The notes: generated from the sequence alone by a model not told the origin. Shown: positions 12,245 through 25,259, counted from the stretch's first letter. The stretch is DNA of 29,160 bases from Nephromyces sp. MM_2019 (GCA_015657535.1 JADHZB010000851.1:2501-31660), one strand, 5' to 3'. Numbers and translations: made by a program.

Positions 12245-12774
12245 TCATTTTCTAGAGCTAGCTGAAAAGTAATTTATTTTTTTATTACTAGCAAATTTTC
12301 CTCTATTAACCTTTTTCTCAAAACTAGCGCGCTCTTTTTCTACTTGACGATTTGCATCCAATAAAGAATCTTCATACTGAAGATAAGTATTACCAAATTC
12401 ATCAGGATCTATAAGAAGTTATATATCTCTATAAAATCAATCAGAAACTCAACCATCGTATTCATTTTCTTCTATTTGAACATTAGCATTATGGATATCA
12501 TACTTAGGTGCTTTAATTAAATTATAATTATCGTAAACTTTAACCAAACCCTGTCGGCTTAGTGAACTTTTCCAAATAATTTACCTAACTAATTCTTGAT
12601 ATTTGATATATCTTACCTAATTGAATTGGCAATATTTTTAAAAATATTATCAGCACTAGGAGCATCAGAACTCAGTTTAGATGAATTATTTATAGGCTCG
12701 ATTGAATAGCTATTAATTAAAATAATACAAGAGAGAATAACCCATAGAGCTAACAGGAGTGTAACAAATTGCAT
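12245..12774 (-). CDS. Small secreted or signal-anchored protein, unknown family
   Basis: Three exons on the minus strand, 12774-12617, 12557-12454 and 12408-12245, joined by introns of 59 and 45 nt, give 141 residues ending TGA. Exons are too short to show as long frames; the model rests on phase-consistent GT-AG junctions and on protein-like sequence across them. Residues 1-24 are a signal peptide or anchor: a short polar start, then a run of Leu, Val, Ile, Ala, Trp and Cys (VTLLLALWVILSCIILI), then Ser-rich sequence. The mature part is charged and has no Cys cluster. Residues about 102-125 (YEDSLLDANRQVEKERASFE and on) look helical or coiled-coil. The C-terminus is basic and Ser/Asn-rich. 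I do not recognise a family. It follows the BTB gene on the same strand with a 437-nt gap. The second splice acceptor (12559-12558) was chosen because nearer ones run into stops. Confidence 0.6.
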
Positions 12775-13211
12775 GTTTGTTATATCAAATTATCAGTTCC
12801 AAGATTTATAATTTTTTAAAGTTTTATTGTGTTCTTGTGGATTGATACTCACTATTGTTATAAGAGCTCATATTGATCTTTGAATATCAGTTAAATATTA
12901 AATAATATATAAAATTATATAAAACAAAAAAATTAGATAGTTGTACTTACAGAAAATGAATCCTGATTAAGTTGTATTGACAGATCATATTAGCAAAATT
13001 TGATGTGAAAGGAATTTGGCAATTGAATAAACTGCCAAGGGTGGAGATAAACTTACCACAAAAAGCATAAAAATTTGGAATATCGAAAATTTCATTTACT
13101 AAAGCAATTTAATCAGCAAATATAGTTTCAATTTTAAATATAACAGGTTAACAAAGTAATGATTTTCCATAGCTAAGGTTTAAAGTTAAAAAACAAGATT
13201 CAATTCTTAAT
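12775..13211. other. Intergenic region between two minus-strand genes
   Basis: 437 nt, AT-rich, no CA repeats, no extra exon with convincing coding content. It holds the 3' end of the BTB-BACK transcript and presumably the promoter of the small signal-sequence gene. Confidence 0.6.
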
Positions 13212-14931
13212 CTATATTTTATAATGAATACTCTTAAGACTTTTTTTTACTTCATCATTACACAAAAAGTATGAAGATAGACACCTGTATTCGACATGAG
13301 GTAGCCTGTTCATTATATCTTCACTAGAAATTTTATCACTCAAATCACAGGAGAAATAATACAAAATCAAGGACACTAATGGGTTTTCAATAACATTAAG
13401 CTTTATTGGTAAGTTAGATGAACTTCCTTCTCCTATATCTGTAAAGATACAACGTTTAGGTAGATTTATATTGAAAATTAAGAATATCTCTATGAGTTTA
13501 CAAATTACCCAAATTTATTCCAAAGTTTGTTGCCCAGTGCACTGATGCGTCCTGGCTGAAACAAATGAACACTGGATTGGCCATCGTATGTTGCTTCTCT
13601 GGAGTTAAAGCTTCAAACGAAAAGATACTAGCAGGAAATTTGGCCAAGCATAGTGGATCATGAGTGTTAGCACTAATTGAAGCACTATCAAAAATTATCT
13701 TAAATCTTCCAGGCCCATCTGAGTGTCGGAATCAGTAGAATAGCAAATAATTTTATGATTTAATTACAATTAATAAGGAATAAATCAATTTAAAATGCTT
13801 TGGGACAAGCCAAATTATAAGTAAGATGGAATGATACGATCTAAAATGTTTAAAATTACGTAAAATTTAACTGGAAAATTTCTTAACCTTTTTCAACCTC
13901 AATCCACCAGGTGAAATTATTACCCATAACACTTTTTCTAATTTGTTTACCTTGCTCCAATTCACCCCAGGAGTCAATTGTACACTCATTCACCTTGCTA
14001 CCAAGGGCTAAAGGAATATGAAATCGTTAAGCATATCATGATAACTAACTCTCACGATTCCTTATCTGTAACTAACATTTTGATTTCCAGTTCCATTTCT
14101 TTGAGTTTTTCAGTAAGTCGCAAAAATTATCATATCCTGACCATTCTAAGACGAAATTTAGTAAATTCTCTACATTGGAGAAGTCAACATAGGAACTGGC
14201 CGCTTCACCTATTATATTGATTAAATGAACCTTTTTCAATTTCCTAATCACTTGGCTCCAATCGGTTTGGCTAGTGATATTTTTGAGGTTATTAGCAATA
14301 AACCTTGAAACTCTCTTAAAAAGATAATTATCACTAAGTGTATCCACATTACTAAATACTTCTAGAGCATTATGTATGTTGATTTTTGATAAAATTAAGT
14401 CATTAATATCCCACTTAGACACAATTGCTATTTCCAACTTCTTAGCCTCTTGAAATACCTCCAAGATTGTTAAAGGATCCAAATCAAAATCTAAGGGACC
14501 ACCATATAAAAATGTCACAATTTGTTGAACTATAATCCAAGGTTGCTGCATTTCTATTTTTTCAACGTGAGGAGACTCATCAAATAACTTTTTAAAGTAA
14601 TTACTGGAGCTTGAAAGAATAGCTTTATGCGTTTTAATCTCCTATAATTCCAACACACATTTTGTAAACTTAAAGGTACCATATTAGTTATTACACTATA
14701 TTTTAACACTGTTAAAATATAGTGTAATAACTAGAGGTATAGTTGATGAAACAACCAAATTCAAGCAGATTAAAAATATACCTTATTCTCCTTAAAGATT
14801 GAGACATCGGATAACTTCAAAGCCTTTTCATCATACAACATACTCAAGATATTCTGACAATACAAATCAGAAGATGTGTATGCAGATTTCATCATTGTTG
14901 TCCTTTCCATCTCGTTAACTTTAACAGACAT
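13212..14931 (-). CDS. BTB-BACK domain protein
   Basis: Five minus-strand exons, 14931-14782, 14641-14077, 14007-13888, 13718-13509 and 13438-13212, give 423 residues ending TAG. BTB domain at about 22-135: DVSIFKENKEIKTHKAIL followed by SSSSNYFKKLFDESP is the classic core, and FLYGG marks the end of its helical half. BACK region at about 150-240, from INIHNALEVFSNVDTL to an LLNFVLEW segment. Such proteins commonly dimerise through BTB and act as Cullin-3 ubiquitin-ligase adaptors; here that is only an inference, because there is no Kelch repeat to define a substrate. The C-terminal 180 residues (from WGELEQGKQIRK) are not recognised; they look globular and could be a ligand-binding beta domain. 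Introns are 140, 69, 169 and 70 nt, and intron 1 contains a perfect palindrome. There is no Thr-His enrichment, unlike the flanking genes. Confidence 0.82.
14685..14733. repeat. Perfect palindrome, 24-bp arms with 1-nt centre
   Basis: The left arm 14685-14708 (tagttattacactatatttt + aaca) is the exact reverse complement of 14710-14733, with a single C at 14709 between. It lies inside intron 1 (14781-14642) of the BTB-BACK gene. As RNA it would make a 24-bp hairpin with almost no loop. There is no coding content and no flanking target-site duplication that I can see. Confidence 0.95.
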
Positions 14932-17900
14932 TGTGCAGAGACTTAATAAGGCTAACCAATAAAATTGAAAAACGTTACTTATTTATATAGATCTTGGAAG
15001 ATTTATTATAAGTAAATAAAATTAGCTGTAAAATAAGAACTTATAAACATATCAATTTGTAAGTTTATTTTTTTTAGCACTACTTGGAGTCTATCTCCTT
15101 ATACGGCTCTTATTATATTTCAAAATTACGTGGCTATATATAGCATTTAGCTGGTTATATGAAACTCACAAATAAAGTTAAAGGCAAAATTTATTTACAA
15201 AATTTGCAAATCATTTACAAAATGGGCAAATATTAAAACATAAAAACAGTAAATCTACCAAATTTTTAAAAATTAGCTGCTCGTTTTTTCAAAATAGCGA
15301 TAGAAAAGATCTTTATTGTTTTTAAATTGATATGAAAGAATTCTTAAGCTTAAAACTTAGCTAATAGCTCATTCAAGTTTAAATTAATCCAAAAGGAGTT
15401 AAACTTTAAAACGTTATAAATGCTAGCTAGTGCTTATATTTAGCTAAAAAGTAGTAATTATATATAGTTAAAGTTTTATTGATAACTAATGAATAATTCA
15501 AATTTGTTTAAGTCTTGATTTTGTTTTATTTGCTGCAGCTTCATTAAGTTTTGTACACATATTTTGGTTTTACTATAACAGCCTAAGCTATGTTGATAAA
15601 TAAATGAATTTTGTGGCTTTAGTAGTATATAATCTAATTTTTTATTAAATTTAAGTCAACTTGACATTGTATTAATATAGCAACTGTAAAATATATTAAG
15701 TATGTATAGAGTATAAGTTAAGCTGAAATATGATATTGATTATATCTATCATTTTTATATACATATGATATAAAAAGAGTTAGAGCTCTTAACAATACTG
15801 GAAAATAATTTATCTCTATGAATCCTTTCCTTTTTTTCGATGAAATGTGTATTTATATATATATATTTAATATATTAGATGGATCGTATGGAGTTAAATA
15901 TTTAGTTAAGAAACCATACTTATTTAACAACAGTATATAACTTGAAAATGTTAGATTGTCTATTAAGTCAATATTTGGATATTTTAGCTAGCATGACAAA
16001 TGGGTAACCTGATCTGTTATAAACACAATTTGAATGGAGCAATTTTCAAACTTATAATATATTTATATGCCAAAAGCTTATATTTGACTTATTTCTTTAT
16101 AAGCATATCATTTAATAAAAATAATTCGTATATAATAAGAGTAATTTAGGAAATATATCTTATGAATTTGTTTAATTTGATCGCTTATATATATTATGTC
16201 TGTATCTTTTGTTTTGTCTTAAATTTTATCTTTATTTATGTATAGGTCTTGAATGTGTAGTTAATGCATTACATAAATTTTTGGATGCATATCTTTTATA
16301 CTCTTTCATAGAGATTATTTATCAAACTGTTATTAATTTATATGTCTCTCGTATTTAAATGTTTATAAATATATATGTGTATGTATATTTGAATGTATAT
16401 GTGTGCATGTATTTATATATTTTATAACACTCAAATGAAGCCTATTACACCTGTTTGGGATTTGTTCAAAATTCAGGAAATTTTTTTTTATTTCAATTGA
16501 GTACTCCTTTATCATTCTATGCACCGCTACACACATATATACATGTAAATAAATTGTGTGAACACACAACATAACGCTCTATATGCTACAGACACTCCAC
16601 ATTCAGCCTATGCTATTGTAACATACTACAGCTCTAGGGTATAGCATCACAGCACACCCACACAAACAATAAACAATAGAACACTCACACACATACACAA
16701 ATACACAGGCTAGCTAAGTGTAACAATAACTCTCGCTCTCTCTTAATTCTAGTTTGAAATAATGATATAACAAAGCTGCATACATAATACAATCCTTACT
16801 TAATTACACTCGCATACACACATACACTCAAACCATTGCTACCACATATGCCAACCATTAAAGTGACACAAACTGTACACACACCTACGCAAACCATTGT
16901 AATAATATAAACTATACACATACACACCTTTCTCTCACCCCCATCACCCCCATAACTCCACCCTACCTTATATACCATACCCTGTTAATAAGGGTACACA
17001 CAATTTACACACACTCGCATCACCATCCCCCCTTCTTAAGTATAAACTTAGTAAATTTGAATTAACTTCAATTTTGAATTGGAGAACATTGGGCGTTGCT
17101 GCTGATTAGATGTATTATAAATTATTAAATACACAAATATATCAAAATAATTATAAAATAAATAAATAACAAATAATAGGTCAATTAATTGTTTGAAATT
17201 ATTATAATTTCATATCTCTAGTCTCTCACATATCTCCTTTAAAAAATAAAACAAATTTTACTCTACAATTTGAATATATCCTTATTTCTGGAATAAACTA
17301 ACATTCCTCTCTCATCATATAATAATTAAACACATTTATTGGGTAAAACATATGGCTAAATACACACAAGGTATTTCCATTTTATTTCATTTTAATTTTT
17401 TTTTATGTGTATATGCATTTATCAACACTTGTTATACCTATCCTTACTGCTTCCATCCACCTTAAGAGATATATACACACATACATACCGAGCAATATAC
17501 TCACATAACATACACATATGTATATATATATATATACCGAGATATATACGCACACATATATAGAGTTATATAAACACACATATATATACAGAGGTAGATA
17601 CACACATTTAGGCACACACACATAAATACGGAATTTAATACACATATTTAAACACACACACATATATACAGAGGTTCATACACACATTTAAGCACACACA
17701 TAGATTCACAGAGGCACACAAACACACATAAATACACAACTATAAGTACAAACACATATTCGAATACGTAAATATATACATAAGCACAGATATAAATACA
17801 AATGACCACATATAACCTCTGAAACACATGATAGGACATACATATACATAACATATATATATATAAATATTATAGATACAACCTATATATACCCATAACC

Positions 17901-18936
17901 ATAAACATGTTTATTTAAACATAGTTATTCTATCATACACATGTACATAATCATACAGGCACCATACACATATAGTTAAATACAAACACACATGAACTCG
18001 TAAACATGTATATACATAAGCAGACATAAACACACACATAAATATGTATATATATGAATAGACACACACATAAATATGTATATACATGAATAGACACACA
18101 CAAATATGGACAGACATATCACCACACATACACTCTATATACTCACACATTCTCCCACTCTCCCGCTCACACATCCCAAGCATATAAATAAATTATAGTA
18201 TTTTTTGTTTTACGAAAACATCTAAGAATTATATATTTCCCCCCACTCACATTTTTCAGCCCGACTCCAAACTACTTACAATTAAATAAGATTACACCTA
18301 CAGGACTATATACTCTTTGATTGGCCTCCCATGTTACGCACATCAAACCATTTGCCTTCAATTATCCTCATCTAACATACACACACACTATATATATTTT
18401 TAGCTCAGCATATATATACCCCTATACGATTTATTCACAAAATACACACATAAACTTTACATAGCTAACACATCCACCTCCCATCCTCATACATATTCAA
18501 CTCTGGCATATACTTTATATATTTAACTTACCCTAAACCTTCCTCCTCCCCCCTCTCAAGACGCACATCAACCTCTAACATATACTCTCTCTATACAGTA
18601 TCTCCACACACACAGTCAGCTCACACATATACCCTATATTTTTAGTACATCCTCCACTCACCCCAGCCCTTCGCAATCAACCCATACACACACCCCCACC
18701 TACCTACCCCCAACCCTCCACACACCCACACAACCCCACCCCTCCTCACACCCAAACACACGATAGATGATTTGAGGGAAAACCATCTCATATAATAATA
18801 GACATATTTAAGCAATGCTTCAGACTATACATACCTTCACATATATCCGGATAAATATACACACACACTCACCTCCCAAATACAACCTAATTTGATATTT
18901 TTTTGACTCCAATTATTGAAGTACCTCCTCTACACA
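14932..18936. other. Long intergenic region, no gene seen
   Basis: 4.0 kb between divergent genes. 14932-16350 is AT-rich without CA repeats and has many stops in all frames. From about 16370 the DNA changes to TG/CA and TA microsatellite: CA-rich on the + strand from 16500 to 18900, with long imperfect arrays at 17460-17830 and 17930-18180. C-rich pyrimidine patches lie at 18540-18780. Minus-strand frames here read only Cys-Val-Tyr repeats and are not genes. No RNA gene was recognised. An in-frame TGA at 18904-18906 separates it from the SMARCC start. Confidence 0.65.
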
Positions 18937-21120
18937 ATGGTGGCGTTTCGTGCCAAGCCACAGGCCATATCTGACCAAAAGAATTTACAAAATATTGATG
19001 AAAAAACACACACAAAATATGAGCCTATTGTACAAAAATTACAGAGGGATCACAACCTCTCTAAGGAGCCTCTGTGCACACCTGAAAATTGTGCCTCGTT
19101 GATTATACAAATACAAATATTTATGGACCAAAAATTAGGCTATAAGGTAATGATTATGTGTGTATAAGGAGGGGTATAGGGGCTTGAGGGTGTTTGTGTA
19201 TGGGGCACACACACATACACACATACACACACTCACACATACACACATACACACACACATACACACACACACATACATATACAAACACACACACACACAT
19301 ACACACACAAACATCCATACACACACATACACAAATACACATACACACACACACATACACACACCCAAAATTCATGAAATGTGTAATATAGTCACGACCA
19401 GAAGATCGTTTTATGACCAAAATTCCTGCCAAATTTTTCCGTGATTTTTCAAATGGGGGGAGTGTAGAATTTATATTAAAAACAGCCTTTGAATTTAGAT
19501 ATCAAACACAAGATCAAGACCCCTCTTCGTTAAGACGTTTTCAATTGCTTTCTGAGAAGCAAAAATTATACACACAAGAGTTGTGTGTACTTGTAAAAAA
19601 TAAGCTAATAAGTGCTGGTTTCTGGCAACCTGTTGTTGTGTGTATATCTGATGATATAGAACCCAATCTGAAGGAAAAATTGATTAAGATTGCTACAGAG
19701 CATGAGGCTACAGTTACAAACGATCCTAAACAATGCACACACATTATATTAAATTCTACACCACGTGATCCTAATGACACTGAAGTAATTACAATTTTTT
19801 TATAAATGTGTATGTGTATTGTGTTTTTATCTATTTATTTATATATATGTTTGTTTATATTCAATATCTATGTTGTGATTTGTGTGTATGTACACTTACC
19901 CATACATATTAATTTTCCTTTTATTATATATAATTATATATATATATTTATTATAAATGGAAGATATCCGCTTTTTATATATCTTAGATTAACTCATTAA
20001 TTTCTATACCCAACTTTCATTACCCATTACACACAATTTAAGAACTCTACACTTTTATATGTTCCTCACATACACAACACATACATAGCATACATATGCA
20101 CATACCTTAATTAATCTACACATACACATACAAAACATACACATGAACATAAATTAATTAATATTCACATAAAAAGCACATACAACACACACACACACCC
20201 TACACACATAACACTCACACACAATACCCACCCACAACACACCCACAACACACACACAACACACAACACACACACACACACACACATACATACATATAAT
20301 ACAATACAGTTTTATTTGAGAGAAATTTCAAGAGAGGGAAATCGTTCGTATGTACACTGGTGGTATTACCCTGACAGTTACAATTTCTGGAATCCTTCAC
20401 TAGGTACACCTGAGGAGGAGTTAGTAACATCAGAGGGCCCACCAGAGGGTGTGTGGAAGGTTGGTTATGAGTGGTTAACAGATATGCACACATTTAATGA
20501 ATGGATGTGTGAATTGGATTATGAGGTGTTTGATAATCCCAATACACACACGGATCAAACAAATGAACAAGGTATGCCAAATACAACACACATGTCAAAA
20601 CATAGGAAATCTTCAAAGCAAAAATTATCAAGCCTTAATGAATATACACACACTAAATCTATAGACGCACCCTTACACACAGAAGATACAGTCAAATCAG
20701 AAGACTCAATAGATATTAAATCAAGACTTGAATCTTCTACACACTCGGATAACTCAGCGCACACACCTGGACACCATACACACACTAAGAAGCACACATT
20801 AGAAAAAGATATTAGCTCATCTTTTGAAACAAGTGAAGATTGGGAAACACACACAAAACGTGTGTGTAGTAGTACAGAATCTGATCCTACATTCTATTCA
20901 AGTTCAACTGAGATGGATAAATCAACAACTCATAAAGAAATGCAACATACACACCCTCACAATGAACACATCAATAAAGAACATACACACACACATGAAC
21001 ACACATCTCAATCAAATAAAGTTAATATAGGTGCAACTGCATTACCTGAAGGTGGTATAAGTATTGCTGCACTATCAGGGAATGCCCTCAATATTAGTGA
21101 AACAGATGTAGATACATATG

Positions 21121-21151
<31 letters not shown>

Positions 21152-22627
21152 TACACACATAGATAAGGAAGAAAAGAGAGATGAAGGTACTGTTAATGGT
21201 GAGAAAGAAGAAGATAACTTATCCTCTGTGAGTAATCCAATGAATCAATATGACGCAAAAGTGGGTGACACATACTTACCCAAAGAAGGCTCTTATGAAA
21301 TAGCCCCTGATGTATTTAAGTATGTGTGTGTGTGTGTGTGTATGTAGGGGAGAGAGGGTGTGTTTGTGTTGGTTGGGTGGGTGTGTTTGTGTTGGTTGGG
21401 TGGGGGTGTTTGTGTTGGTTGGGTGGGTGTGTTGGAGGAGGGAAATGTGTATATATGTGCATATACATATGATTTATACTGTAATAAAGTTATTTATTTG
21501 CAGAGTTTTCAACTTAGAATTCCATATTACTTTTATAGTTTGTGTTTGTAAACTATTCCGAGTTTACACAATTTATAATACCTATCTAACTACCCATTTA
21601 TAACTCTGTAAAACAATTTATGTGTGTTTATATTATCTAACCTAGGCTTTTGTTACCTAATACCTATCTTATCTACAATTTCATTATTAGATAGCCTTTG
21701 CAATTTGTGTGTATATAGTGTATCAACTTTGTGTGTATATATTGTAGATATTTTTTGTGTATATAGTGTATATATTTTGTATGTATATACTTAGATATGC
21801 AACTTTGTGTGTATATATTGTAGATATTTTTTGTGTATATAGTGTATATATTTTGTATGTATATACTTAGATATGCAACTTTGTGTGTATATATTGTAGA
21901 TATTTTTTGTGTATATAGTGTATATATTTTGTATGTATATACTTAGATATGCAACTTTGTGTGTATATATTGTAGATATTTTTTGTGTATATAGTGTATA
22001 TATTTTGTATGTATATACTTAGATATGCCCCCATGCAAAATGTTGTTTTAACAAGTCAACTCTTGAGTAAAGAAAAGCCTTCTCTAATTAATTTGAGTAA
22101 TTTAAGTCAATCTCCCAATTACAATTTTGATAAACTTTCACCTTTAACCCTCGGTACACCTCCTGATCGTCCACCTCCCCCTGGGCTAGATATGGTGCAC
22201 ACACTATCCATATACACACTATATACCAATATATTCACGCTACATACACTATATATATATATATATATATACATACATACATACACACACACAAACACAC
22301 ATAACGCACACACACACAGATAACACACACACACAAACACTACACACAAAATCATACTATATACACTATACAAACTATACATACACACTACACACAAAAA
22401 CATACTATATACACTATACAAACTATACATACACACTACACACAAAAACATACTATATACACTATACAAACTATACATACACACTACACACAAAATCATA
22501 CTATATACACTATACAAACTATACATACACAGTACACACAAAAACATACTATATACACTATACAAACTATACATACACAGTACACACAAAAACATACTAT
22601 ATACACTATACAAACTATACATACACA

Positions 22628-22661
<34 letters not shown>

Positions 22662-25223
22662 CACACTATTATATAGGCCACTAATTCTACCGATCAAAAA
22701 ATAGATAAACCAACGGCAGCAACAACTTCCCCCCCACAAGACGCGGGTATTATATTGCCAACGTGTTCGTCTTGGTTTGATATGAACAGTGTGCATGATA
22801 TTGAACGAAATCAACTTGCTACACTATTTACAGGTTATGTGTATGTGTTTGTATGTGTGTGTTATACCCATTAATAAGTTATGAATATACACGTGTGTAT
22901 GTATTATACTCATTAATAAGTTATAAATATGGAGGTGTGTGTGTGTTTGATACACTCATTAATAAGTTTTGAGTATGTGTGTGTGTGTGTGTTTGATACA
23001 CTCATTAATAAGTTTTGAGTATGTGTGTGTGTGTGTGTCTGTGTAAATATATTTACATTAGGTTGTATGTATCCATGAATATATGTAGTATCAACCACAG
23101 TTTCATTTTTCGTTAATGTTTAATTAATTATATATTAAATGATTGGTTTATACAATAAGAATCTATAGTTTTAACACATTTTCATTTTTTGTAAATTGTG
23201 TGTCTAAATTATGTTTCTAAATTGTGTATAAATTGTGTGTATAAATTGTGTGTATAAATTCTGTGTATAAGTTGTGTGTATATAAATTGTGTGTATATAA
23301 ATTATGTGTATAAGTTGTGTGAATATAAGTTGTGTGTATATAAATTGTGTGTATATAAATTGTGTGTATATAAATTGTGTGTATAAGTTGTGTGAATATA
23401 AGTTGTGTGAATATAAGTTGTGTGTATAAGTTGTGTGTATATAAGTTGTGTGTATATAAATTGTGTGTATATAAATTATGTGTATAAGTTGTGTGTATAA
23501 GTTGTGTGTATATTTTTTTTATAGGCACTGGTGCATCTCTTACAGAAATGGAAAATAGTTATAAATATATACGAAATGTAATTGTTAGTACATACAGAAG
23601 AAATCCTAAACAATATTTATCGTCTACAGATTGTCGAAAAATATTAGGTTATACACATACACACATAAAAAAATGAGTATGCAACCTATGAATATACCCG
23701 CATCAATTTATATATAAAGCAATACCTACACACACACACATCAATTCCTATATAAAACTATACCTATACACACATATATATTTTATTTAAAAAATCGTTT
23801 AGATGGCGATGCTGCGCTCATTCTCCGTTTATTTAGCTTTTTGGATTACTGGGGAATTATTAATTTTCAGGTTATTTTGATGATTTTTATGTGTGTGTAG
23901 GCCTGTGTGTGAGTGTAGTGTATATGTGTGTAGTGTATATGTGTGTATATATAGGTGTGTGTATGCAGAATGTGTGTGCTTTTATGCATATGTATGTCAA
24001 GATCTAGCATATCTAGTTTACATGGAAACTTTTAAAATACATCCATACTTGCTATATATTACACCTATATAATTATTCTACACACATGAATAAAAGTATA
24101 AATATATGTTAAAATGTGTTTATATAGGCTGACCCAAGCAGTATACTTAATGTAACCTTTAAAGGGAGAGACTTTTGTCTATCCGATACATTGGTATGTT
24201 AAATATATTACATAATTCATTATAATGTAATTACACACACATCAAATCACAATTTTACATACACACACCATCCTACAAACTTATACCTATGCTCAACACT
24301 AACCTTACACACTATTTAAATATACACACACAAACCAAAACTCCTAATAATCTCCTTAATATTCACATACGCATACACAAACGAAAATTTCTATAGATCT
24401 TAAAGTATAATCTAATACACACACACACTAACCAAATTTCTACACATCTTAAAATATCCACACACACATACACACACACACACATATATAAACCAAATTT
24501 TCTACACATATTAATATATATATATAGTATAGAGAAATGGAGAATAACCAAGCAGCCCATTCAACTACTAAGCCTACACACACAACTTCACCCAAACAAA
24601 ATTCAACCAAACCTACACACTACCCTTCTAAAGGGTTGGGCCCTTGGAAGTGTGCATCCTGTGGGAAAATTTGTTTATACACATATTACATTATCTCACC
24701 CAATTCAATATCAGGTAAATGTGTGTGTGTGTGTCAATTATATATAGGATATGTGAGTCTGTGTGTCAATTATATATAGGATATGTGAGGATGTGTGTGT
24801 GTAAATTATATAAAGGATATATATATATATATATATGTGCGTGTAGATTATATAAAGGATATATACATATATATGTGTATAGATTATATAAAGGATATAA
24901 GAGTGTTTGTGTGTCAATTATATATAGGATATGTGTGTGTGTGTGTGTAAATTATATTAAGGGTATGTGTATGTAAATTATATTAAGGGTATGTGTATGT
25001 AAATTATATTAAGAATATATAGGTGTATATGTGTTTATAAATTATATAAAGGATTTGTATATGTACCTGTGTGTTTAAATTATATGAAGTATTTAGTAAT
25101 GTTTATATATAGATGGAAACATTTTGGTGTGTGTTTATATGATTATGGAGTATTTATTATGTGTCTTAATCATACAGACATATGAATATGAACTCTAATG
25201 TTTGTGAGGGAACATCTATTTAT

Positions 25224-25259
<36 letters not shown>

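Noticed and set aside
13978..14220. Plus-strand 80-residue frame
   Set aside because: It lies opposite BTB-BACK exons 2-3, whose phase-consistent splicing and domain match are far stronger.
14932..16350. Search for tRNA, snRNA or transposon remnants in the AT-rich gap
   Set aside because: No tRNA B-box-like sequence, terminal repeat or transposase-like frame could be supported by eye.
16363..16572. Minus-strand 69-residue frame with a less repetitive middle
   Set aside because: The middle (about 30 residues) looks more protein-like than its flanks, but no splice partner or family match was found, so no gene is called.
17403..18183. Three successive Cys/Val/Tyr-rich minus-strand frames
   Set aside because: All are translations of imperfect CA/TA repeat on the opposite strand in an intergenic region.
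22353..22640. Array resembling a CRISPR by regular spacing
   Set aside because: Repeats are head-to-tail with no unique spacers, lie inside an intron of a eukaryotic gene, and have no cas genes nearby.
22119..22655. 178-residue minus-strand frame with a repeated Tyr-Ser-Leu motif
   Set aside because: The 48-bp unit is a multiple of three without stops on this strand, so it stays open by repetition; it also overlaps SMARCC exon 4.
23217..23528. Minus-strand repeat protein (Thr-His-Asn-Leu-Tyr units)
   Set aside because: Product of the TG/TA minisatellite in SMARCC intron 5; unit length varies and no start, signal or domain supports a gene.
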